A DNA stretch of 12,263 nucleotides from an uncultured Micrococcales bacterium. Lineage in GTDB: Bacteria > Actinomycetota > Actinomycetes > Actinomycetales > Microbacteriaceae. The translations under genes and the position numbers were made by a program. Shown piece by piece: positions 7,552-12,263 of this stretch (the stretch's first letter is position 1; the number at the start of each line of letters is the position of its first letter). The stretch spans positions 1 to 12,263 of the forward strand of contig CALFOB010000201.1 in assembly GCA_937919125.1 (NCBI GenBank). Direction: 5' to 3'. The notes beneath the pieces were generated by a model. That model had not been told where the DNA came from and did not search any database. It worked only from the letters and a program-made list of their open reading frames with translations.

Positions 7552-8937
7552 CTATTTATACTTCTTTATCTTTTGCTGAATTAGTTGTCTCATTAGATGG
7601 AAATCTGGATTATTAGCCTCAATTGTTGGGCTTGTAAGTTGAAGGCTATTCAGGCCAGCAGATCTTGCTTTGAGGGCAAGGTCCATGAGAGTTGGAACGC
7701 TGCTACCTGGAATGTCTGTCTTAATTAGCTTTGCACCAGCTCCAGCAACAGCGTTGAGTCTGAAAAGAAGTGTTTGCAAATCAATTTTCTTCAGAACAAG
7801 ATTCTGAATTTCACGTTGACGCTTCATACGGTCGTAGTCATTGGTGTTGTGTCTGGATCTTGCATACCAAAGTGCAGTGCGGCCATCCATGTGCTGTTTA
7901 CCTTTTTCAATCCAACCCAAAGCATCAGGGCAGATGGACTCATGCTCATTATCTGCTGGGGAGCAATCCTGCTGACCACCAATAGGTAGGGCCTTCTTCA
8001 CATTCACAGTTAACCCACCAAGTGCGTCAATAAGTTCAACAAAGGAATCCATGTTGATTAGGACGTACGCATCTATCTCTAGGCCGGTAACCCATTCAAC
8101 AGCAGATCTAGTTGCTTCAATACCTGCTGTTGAATTCTTCTTTCCAATCCCTGGATAGAGGTCTTTGTGGTTGTCCATTGTGACTTTGTAGATAGAGCTT
8201 AGGAAGCATTCACCTTCACAGTTGTTGTTGAAGCCGTATGGGTAAACACTTCTAATTGGTGTTCCCTCTTTGAACTGAATTCTCTTAAGGTTTCTTGGCA
8301 GTCCAATGTTCACTGCCATTCCAGTATCTGCACTGATGCTAAGAATTGAGATGCTGTCAGGACGCAGACCCATTCGGTTAGAGCCCGAGTCGCCACCCAA
8401 CACAAGAATGTTGTAACGGCCCTTGCTTGGTTCAAAAGCTTCAGAATTCTTGAAGGCAGTTGAAGTGAAGTTAGATGCAGCTAAAGCAGTTGAGCCTATG
8501 GTGCCTGCAACATATCCGTTGAACGATCCAGTTAGAAGAACAAGCACAACAAGAATTGATTTGAATCGCGCTGTAATGCGGTGGACATACATCAACCTCA
8601 AAGCATCCAAAGTTGAGATCACAATCAGGAATGCATAAACGTTAAAAGCTATTCCAATTGGTGTTGCCAAAATTGGTGAAGAGAGAAGGGTGAACAAAGC
8701 AACTTTTGAAACAAGGGCGAACAAAAGCGAAATAGCCAAGAATGACCAGAAACCAAAAGTGAAGAGGATGCCCAGTCTGCCAAATCTCTTGTTACCCGCG
8801 ACAACCTGAACAGAACCAGGAACAAACAGGTTTAGGACAATAATCCAACCTGCTCGCTTAACTAATTGTCTGGAGTCAGCTCTATCAACATTGCGAAAGG
8901 GGGTATTCGGTTCGCGGGAGTTATTTCTTGAACTCAT
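7552..8937 (-). CDS. LytR-CpsA-Psr (LCP) family glycan-peptidoglycan ligase
   Basis: LCP enzymes move glycan polymers from undecaprenyl phosphate to peptidoglycan outside the membrane. The 461-residue product has a long N-terminal membrane region with several hydrophobic segments (about 31-47, 55-76, 80-110, 127-150), more than the single helix of simple LCP proteins. The LCP domain follows from about 174. It shows YNILVLGGDSG, RPDSISILSI (R192, D194), IGLPRNL (R215, N216), DAYVLINMDSFVELIDALGG (289-308), GKQHMDGRTALWYARSR (346-362) and DYDRMKRQREI (367-377). The usual Asp after PR is Asn here. Cysteine pairs C240/C244 and C325/C336 are probably disulfides. No C-terminal LytR_C domain is present. 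Its ATG overlaps the purE stop (ATGA), so translation is probably coupled. By position it compares with M. tuberculosis Rv3267 (Lcp1), although that gene's context differs. Confidence 0.92.
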   Translation of the reverse strand: MSSRNNSREPNTPFRNVDRADSRQLVKRAGWIIVLNLFVPGSVQVVAGNKRFGRLGILFTFGFWSFLAISLLFALVSKVALFTLLSSPILATPIGIAFNVYAFLIVISTLDALRLMYVHRITARFKSILVVLVLLTGSFNGYVAGTIGSTALAASNFTSTAFKNSEAFEPSKGRYNILVLGGDSGSNRMGLRPDSISILSISADTGMAVNIGLPRNLKRIQFKEGTPIRSVYPYGFNNNCEGECFLSSIYKVTMDNHKDLYPGIGKKNSTAGIEATRSAVEWVTGLEIDAYVLINMDSFVELIDALGGLTVNVKKALPIGGQQDCSPADNEHESICPDALGWIEKGKQHMDGRTALWYARSRHNTNDYDRMKRQREIQNLVLKKIDLQTLLFRLNAVAGAGAKLIKTDIPGSSVPTLMDLALKARSAGLNSLQLTSPTIEANNPDFHLMRQLIQQKIKKYK

Positions 8938-9428
8938 ATCTTTGATTTGAGGTTCTTATTCTTTGTTGCTACCTGGGCAGCTAGGTCAACGCTGAATGCC
9001 TCAAGTGCTTTGGCAACCTTAGGATCGAAAGCACCAATAATGCGAGCAGCTAGAATTCCTGCATTTCTAGCACCATCAATAGAAACAGTGGCGACTGGAA
9101 TACCCGCTGGCATCTGGACGATAGAAAGCAATGAATCCATCCCGTCAAGACTCTTTAGTTTCACAGGAACCCCAACAACAGGAAGAGTCGTAACCGAGGC
9201 GATCATGCCAGGCAGATGGGCAGCTCCTCCAGCACCAGCAATAATCACTTTGATTCCACGACCAGCTGCAGCCTTGCCCCACTCCATCATTAGGTCTGGT
9301 GTTCTGTGAGCTGAGAGAACTTCAACTTCGTACTCGATACCGAATTCTTTGAGGGCTTGAGCCGCATCACTCATGACCGCCCAATCGCTGTCGGAACCCA
9401 TTACAACACCAACTAGTGCTTGAGCCAT
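8934..9428 (-). CDS. purE: N5-carboxyaminoimidazole ribonucleotide mutase
   Basis: This cytoplasmic enzyme converts N5-CAIR, made by PurK, to CAIR in de novo purine synthesis. The 164-residue length and motifs fit class I PurE: GSDSD at 11-15 (phosphate binding), SAHRTPD at 39-45, GAGGAAHLPGM at 65-75 with catalytic H71, GVPV at 86-89, QMPAGIPVATV at 105-115 and NAG at 122-124. The ATG at 9428 is preceded 6 nt upstream by a strong AGGAG ribosome site, which fixes the start. purK lies 80 bp upstream on the same strand, so mutase and synthetase are paired as usual. The stop codon overlaps the LCP start by 4 nt, an unusual coupling of purine synthesis to an envelope gene. The lysine-rich C-terminal tail (KNKNLKSKI) is probably a clade-specific extension. 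Confidence 0.97.
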   Translation of the reverse strand: MAQALVGVVMGSDSDWAVMSDAAQALKEFGIEYEVEVLSAHRTPDLMMEWGKAAAGRGIKVIIAGAGGAAHLPGMIASVTTLPVVGVPVKLKSLDGMDSLLSIVQMPAGIPVATVSIDGARNAGILAARIIGAFDPKVAKALEAFSVDLAAQVATKNKNLKSKI

Positions 9429-9434
9429 GGGTTT

Positions 9435-9439
9435 CTCCT
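9435..9439 (-). promoter_or_regulatory. Strong ribosome binding site of purE
   Basis: AGGAG on the minus strand lies 6 nt before the purE ATG. It is the clearest Shine-Dalgarno sequence in the window and contrasts with the weak or absent sites at the overlapping starts of the two downstream envelope genes. Confidence 0.8.
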
Positions 9440-9448
9440 AAATAGACG

Positions 9449-9506
9449 CTGCCTAAGGGCAGATAAGTTGTTCTCTTTGATTTTAGATTCGCATCTATCA
9501 AAATCA
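9449..9506 (-). repeat. Two inverted repeats in the purK-purE gap
   Basis: The 80-bp gap holds CTGCC-CTTA-GGCAG on the minus strand (9449-9462, 5-bp stem, 4-nt loop). It also holds an imperfect, AT-rich inverted repeat (9478-9506, arms TGATTTT..TAGA and TCTAAAATCA with a 3-nt bulge). Neither is followed by a T-run, so a classical terminator is unlikely. A TAAAAT within the second element could be a -10 for a purE-proximal promoter, but no good -35 is seen. Confidence 0.3.
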
Positions 9507-9508
9507 GG

Positions 9509-10609
9509 TTAGGCTTGCAGCCCTTTCCATGCCTTAGAGGCTACTTCCCTAGCATCTTCCAAAGATTCATCTGATATGGCGGTGATGTGTCCCATTTTTC
9601 TTCCAACCCTAGGAGCTTTCCCATAAACATGGACACTAGCTCCATCAATGGCACGGTCTTCTAAACCGAAGTCATTGGTGTCATTTACTCCAAGAAGATT
9701 GAGCATCACTGAATACGCCTTCGTTGGAGCAGTATCTCCTAGAGCCATATCTGTAACAGCTCTGATGTGTTGTTCAAATTGGCTGGTGATAGAGCCCTCG
9801 ATGCTGAAGTGACCAGAGTTGTGTGGACGCATTGCAAGTTCATTTACAAGAAGCTGTCCGTCTTCTGTTTCAAAAAGCTCTACCGCTAACACTCCAGTTA
9901 CATCTAAGCCTTCGGCAATCTTCTTTGCAATTTGTGAGGCTAGTTCGAAGTTTGCATTTGGAGCTGGCGAATTTACTTCAGCACAAACTCCATCTTTCTG
10001 AATAGTCTCAACTAATTTCCAACTTGACCAGCTTCCTGATCTGTTGCGTGCTGAGAGTTGAGCAAGTTCTCTTACGAAATTAACCTTCTCCTCAACAAGA
10101 AGTGGCTGGTTCTTTTCTAGCCAATCAGTTGCATCAGCACTTGATCGAACAACTCGCACACCTTTGCCGTCGTACCCACCGGTTGGAGTCTTGAGTATTG
10201 CAACTCCTCCATGGATTCGAATGAAGTCATCAAGTTCTTCGGCTGTTGTTATCTTGGCCCAAGCTGGACAAGGAACACCAAGTTCAGTGAGTTTTGATCT
10301 CATGTCTAATTTATTTTGAGCAAAACGTAATGCCTTTGATGAAGGTTCAACAATGACACCCTCAGCCTCAAGGCTCTCCAAGATGGTCAATGGAACATGC
10401 TCGTGATCAAAAGTTATGACATCTACAGTTTTAGCGAACTCGCGAACTACTTCTAGCTGGGTGTAATCGCCTACTTGAGTTGCAGCTTGTTGTGCTGGGC
10501 TTCCTTCGGCTTCAGCTAATACCTTTATCTCTAGCCCAAGCGCTCTGGAAGGTGCAATCATCATTCGGGCTAACTGCCCGCCACCGATTACTCCAACTGA
10601 TTTAGCCAC
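9509..10609 (-). CDS. purK: 5-(carboxyamino)imidazole ribonucleotide synthase
   Basis: This ATP-grasp enzyme makes N5-CAIR from AIR, bicarbonate and ATP in purine synthesis; PurE uses the product. The 366-residue protein opens with the nucleotide-binding-like GVIGGGQLARMM (6-17). TFDHEHVP follows at 67-73 (family TxExE region), then NKLDMRSKL at 99-107, the ATP-grasp lysine and glycine loop in ILKTPTGGYDGKG (138-150), and the metal/ligand segment NELAMRPHNSGH (256-267). VMLNLLG (301-307) and a C-terminal KMGHIT (338-343) complete the pattern. The start is a GTG 3 nt after the upstream PH-domain gene stop, where a GAG about 10 nt away is the only ribosome site. Upstream genes birA and the PH-domain protein are packed tightly, so a shared transcript is likely. 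purE follows after 80 bp. All key motifs look intact. Confidence 0.96.
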   Translation of the reverse strand: MAKSVGVIGGGQLARMMIAPSRALGLEIKVLAEAEGSPAQQAATQVGDYTQLEVVREFAKTVDVITFDHEHVPLTILESLEAEGVIVEPSSKALRFAQNKLDMRSKLTELGVPCPAWAKITTAEELDDFIRIHGGVAILKTPTGGYDGKGVRVVRSSADATDWLEKNQPLLVEEKVNFVRELAQLSARNRSGSWSSWKLVETIQKDGVCAEVNSPAPNANFELASQIAKKIAEGLDVTGVLAVELFETEDGQLLVNELAMRPHNSGHFSIEGSITSQFEQHIRAVTDMALGDTAPTKAYSVMLNLLGVNDTNDFGLEDRAIDGASVHVYGKAPRVGRKMGHITAISDESLEDAREVASKAWKGLQA

Positions 10610-10612
10610 GGT

Positions 10613-11098
10613 TTATTTTCTCATGCCCGTTGTGCGAGACCTTTTCGCCAGGAACTGCTCAATCTCTTTAGAAAGCTTTTTCGCCTTTGGCACACGAACC
10701 ATGACAAGGTCTTGCCCGAACTCTCGATGAAGTCGGATGTCTCCTGCTCCTTGAAGCCAAGCGCTGACTCCCCTAGAGATGCTTACTCCAGTAACTTCTC
10801 CCCAGGCAGCCTCTTCGGTCTTTGTTCCAAACAGGCCCGAGTGAGCAACAACACGAGTGCTGGTTAGTTCATATCTATTAGTGAAGAACTTTAGAGATGG
10901 AATGAACCAAAGCAGTAGGCCGATTACTAGAACTAACCCTAAAAGAATTTGGTGCTGCCAGATTTCAGTCAGCTTCGAATCAACGAAGAAAAACAGCGCA
11001 CCATCTAGAAATAAGAAAACAACTGGATAGATAAGTGCTGCCCCATGTCTTCTCAGCAGAACAAAGCTCTGCTCTTCAAAGGATTGTGTTGAGGACAT
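10613..11098 (-). CDS. PH-domain (bPH2-like) membrane protein
   Basis: The 161-residue product has two hydrophobic segments (about 20-39 and 49-68) forming a hairpin. A soluble domain follows, beginning FFTNRYELTSTRVVAHSGLFG (71-91) and continuing with ISRGVSAWLQGAGDIRL (107-123). This NRYxLTxxR...GxxxRxxxxxxxxxI.dI... pattern is the bacterial PH-like (bPH2, formerly DUF304) fold found in small membrane proteins. The C-terminus is basic (AKRSRTTGMRK). Function is unknown. The gene occupies the same place between birA and purK as Rv3278c in M. tuberculosis, so its position is conserved. It starts 4 nt after the birA stop without a clear ribosome site and ends 3 nt before purK, which suggests translation by re-initiation within a birA-purK transcript. 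Confidence 0.85.
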   Translation of the reverse strand: MSSTQSFEEQSFVLLRRHGAALIYPVVFLFLDGALFFFVDSKLTEIWQHQILLGLVLVIGLLLWFIPSLKFFTNRYELTSTRVVAHSGLFGTKTEEAAWGEVTGVSISRGVSAWLQGAGDIRLHREFGQDLVMVRVPKAKKLSKEIEQFLAKRSRTTGMRK

Positions 11099-11102
11099 CT
11101 AA

Positions 11103-11885
11103 CTATTGTCGCAAGTGTTGAATGTCGCCCGCTGCAACGGCACGAATCTCAAGTGGATCTGACATTGCTACCAACAGTCTTCCAGTGCCATCAAGGCCCA
11201 CGGCTTTACCTGAGAAGTCAGTGCCGTCTGGCAAAAGTACTTTGACGCTGGAACCGATAGTTGAGGAAGCATCTTGAACCGACTGTCTCAAACCAGAACT
11301 GTCCGCGTCTCCCGCCGCATCAGAAAACTCTTCATAAAGTCTCTTGAAAGAAGCAAGGTATCGGACCAAGACATCATCTAGTTCAAAGTTTTCAACCCCA
11401 TGTAACTTCAATGATGTTGCGTTCTCTATCGGAAGTTCCTCTTTGGTTTGAGTTAGGTTTAGCCCTGCCCCAATCACTACCCCATCACCTGTTGGTAAAA
11501 CTTCGGCTAATAGACCAGCGATCTTCTCTCCTGCTACCAAAACATCATTTGGCCATTTGACACTCACAGGCGCATCTTCAATGAGAGATGAAACAGCGTT
11601 GTTCATGGCTAGCCCTGCAAGCAGAGGCAGCCAACCAAAGCTGCCCATTCCAAAGCTTGTTGGTCTAAGTAATACGGAAACAGCTAAACCAGCTCCAGGT
11701 TCCGAAACCCACTGCCTATCTAGTCTTCCTCGACCTGCAACTTGGTTATCTGTAAGAAGAACTGAAAAATCAGTCCATAATTCAGGTTTACCTACTGCAA
11801 GAGTAAGTAAATCGCTGTTTGTAGAGCCTGTTTCAGGTAAATATTCAATTCTTGAGGCAAATTCGCTACTCAGTTTTAGTTCCAT
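11103..11885 (-). CDS. birA: Biotin-[acetyl-CoA-carboxylase] ligase, monofunctional
   Basis: The enzyme activates biotin with ATP and attaches it to the lysine of biotin carboxyl carrier domains, including the acyl-CoA carboxylases whose beta chain gene lies divergently next door. From the ATG at 11885 it has 260 residues. The catalytic motifs are ETGSTNSD at 18-25, GRGRLDRQW at 51-59 (biotinyl-AMP loop), SVKWPNDVLV at 108-117, GEKIAGLLAEV at 119-129 and GAGLN at 139-143. A C-terminal SH3-like domain lies at about 210-260. There is no N-terminal helix-turn-helix, so it is a group I ligase that should not repress transcription. A longer reading from 11975 adds 30 residues with no family similarity and would run into the carboxylase start region, so I reject it. 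The ribosome site before 11885 is poor (AGAGG only 2 nt away). Confidence 0.93.
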   Translation of the reverse strand: MELKLSSEFASRIEYLPETGSTNSDLLTLAVGKPELWTDFSVLLTDNQVAGRGRLDRQWVSEPGAGLAVSVLLRPTSFGMGSFGWLPLLAGLAMNNAVSSLIEDAPVSVKWPNDVLVAGEKIAGLLAEVLPTGDGVVIGAGLNLTQTKEELPIENATSLKLHGVENFELDDVLVRYLASFKRLYEEFSDAAGDADSSGLRQSVQDASSTIGSSVKVLLPDGTDFSGKAVGLDGTGRLLVAMSDPLEIRAVAAGDIQHLRQ

Positions 11886-11978
11886 AGCCTCTAGGTTAGA
11901 CCCTCCAACCGACACGTCTTGGATAGAGTTGCAGTTGAGCCAGAGAACCTCTGCACAGGAAAAAATTGGAGACAAGCT
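11886..11978. promoter_or_regulatory. Divergent birA / carboxylase promoter region
   Basis: These 93 bp separate divergent starts and must hold, or overlap, both promoters. GGAG at 11968-11971, 7 nt before the TTG at 11979, is the ribosome site of the carboxylase gene. I could not place a convincing -35/-10 pair on either strand. Confidence 0.4.
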
Positions 11979-12242
11979 TTGACCGATAAGAATACGCCTG
12001 ACCTTTCTACTACTGCAGGCAAGATCGAAGACCTACGTAACCGCTACCACGAAGCTGTTTACGCAAGCGGTGAGGCTGCTATTGCTAAGCAGCACGCTAA
12101 GGGCAAGAAGACCGCACGTGAGCGTATCGAGCTTCTACTTGACCCAGGCTCATTTGTCGAGATGGACGAATTCGTTAGACACCGCTCAACAGCTTTCGGT
12201 ATGGACAAGAACCGTCCTTACGGTGACTCTGTTGTGACAGGT
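11979..12242 (+). CDS. accD5: Acyl/propionyl-CoA carboxylase beta chain (AccD5-like), 3' truncated
   Basis: Eighty-eight codons are visible before genomic sequence stops. The product MTDKNTPDLSTTAG... contains TTAGKIEDLRNRYHEA, HAKGKKTARERIELLLDPGSF (about residues 46-66), RHRSTAFGM and RPYGDSVVTG. These are the start of the carboxyltransferase domain of propionyl/acetyl-CoA carboxylase beta subunits. It resembles, from memory, M. tuberculosis AccD5, which also lies divergent from birA. The full protein should be about 520-550 residues and transfers the carboxyl group from biotin to acyl-CoA. The TTG at 11979 is preferred because GGAG lies 7 nt upstream and no ATG or GTG is available in frame before the conserved block. 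An in-frame TTG at 11919 lacks support. The reading frame continues into adapter bases after residue 88, so RSEERRV at the apparent C-terminus is artefact. Confidence 0.9.
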
Positions 12243-12263
12243 AGATCGGAAGAGCGTCGTGTA
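12243..12263. other. Illumina TruSeq adapter read-through (not genomic)
   Basis: The last 21 bases begin AGATCGGAAGAGC and continue GTCGTGTA, which is the start of the standard TruSeq adapter as read through from a short insert. It joins the carboxylase gene exactly where the conserved ...GDSVVTG block should continue with further homologous residues. The contig end is therefore artificial and should be trimmed at 12242. Confidence 0.95.

Noticed and set aside
8947..9309. 120-codon plus-strand reading frame opposite purE
   Set aside because: It lies wholly antisense to purE, whose motifs are intact. The Ala/Pro/Arg-rich translation resembles no family and there is no ribosome site.
9449..9462. 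CTGCC/GGCAG hairpin as a rho-independent terminator of purK
   Set aside because: The stem is only 5 bp and no T-run follows on the minus strand.
11886..11975. N-terminal extension of birA to 11975
   Set aside because: The 30 extra residues match nothing in biotin ligases, include no helix-turn-helix, and would cover the upstream region of the divergent carboxylase gene. The conserved domain begins right after the ATG at 11885.
11557..11982. 141-codon plus-strand reading frame opposite birA
   Set aside because: It is antisense to well-conserved birA motifs and runs into the carboxylase start region; judged a shadow frame.
1..12263. Mobile elements, CRISPR arrays, defence genes, tRNA or rRNA genes
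   Set aside because: I found no transposase or integrase motifs, spaced direct repeats, toxin-antitoxin pairs or tRNA-like cloverleafs. Gene content and order look like conserved chromosome rather than an island.

Overview
The window reads as chromosomal DNA of a small-genome actinobacterium. The evidence is a WhiB-type iron-sulfur regulator, a LytR-CpsA-Psr (LCP) ligase, class I PurE with PurK, a birA gene divergent from an AccD5-like carboxyltransferase, and a secreted lysozyme-like/LysM surface protein of a kind common in Micrococcales. Base composition by eye is well below the usual high-GC actinobacterial value (roughly mid-to-high 40s percent). Together this suggests a freshwater-type member of Microbacteriaceae (Luna-like lineage), though the taxon is inference. 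The order of accD5, birA, a PH-domain membrane protein, purK, purE, an LCP gene, whiB and manA resembles the Mycobacterium tuberculosis Rv3280 to Rv3255c neighbourhood, so most of this is conserved chromosomal backbone rather than an island.

Layout, left to right. Positions 1-1156 (minus) hold the N-terminal part of a family 2 glycosyltransferase that runs off the left edge. It lies 19 nt downstream of a WhiB regulator (1176-1490, minus). The 221-bp region upstream of whiB carries a promoter-like element overlapping a perfect 14-bp palindrome. Then come manA (minus) and, divergently, an O-antigen-ligase-family polytopic membrane protein (plus, 2940-4286), whose end overlaps by 11 bp the end of a 914-residue secreted lysozyme-like/repeat/LysM protein (minus). 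From 11885 down to 4276 seven minus-strand genes run in one direction: birA, PH-domain membrane protein, purK, purE, LCP ligase, lipoprotein and LysM protein. Two of the junctions are 4-nt start/stop overlaps. Divergently at the right edge begins an acyl/propionyl-CoA carboxylase beta chain (plus, TTG start at 11979).

Functionally, half of the window is de novo purine synthesis (purK, purE) and biotin-dependent carboxylation (birA, accD5). The other half is cell envelope: glycosyltransferase, mannose-6-phosphate isomerase feeding GDP-mannose, a polysaccharide polymerase/ligase-type membrane protein, an LCP enzyme that attaches glycans to peptidoglycan, and two exported proteins. A joint role in making and anchoring a surface glycan is plausible but inferred.

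The last 21 bases (12243-12263) are not genomic: they match the start of the Illumina TruSeq adapter read-through and interrupt the carboxylase gene. No tRNA, rRNA, CRISPR array, insertion sequence or phage gene was seen. No intergenic stretch exceeds about 220 bp.
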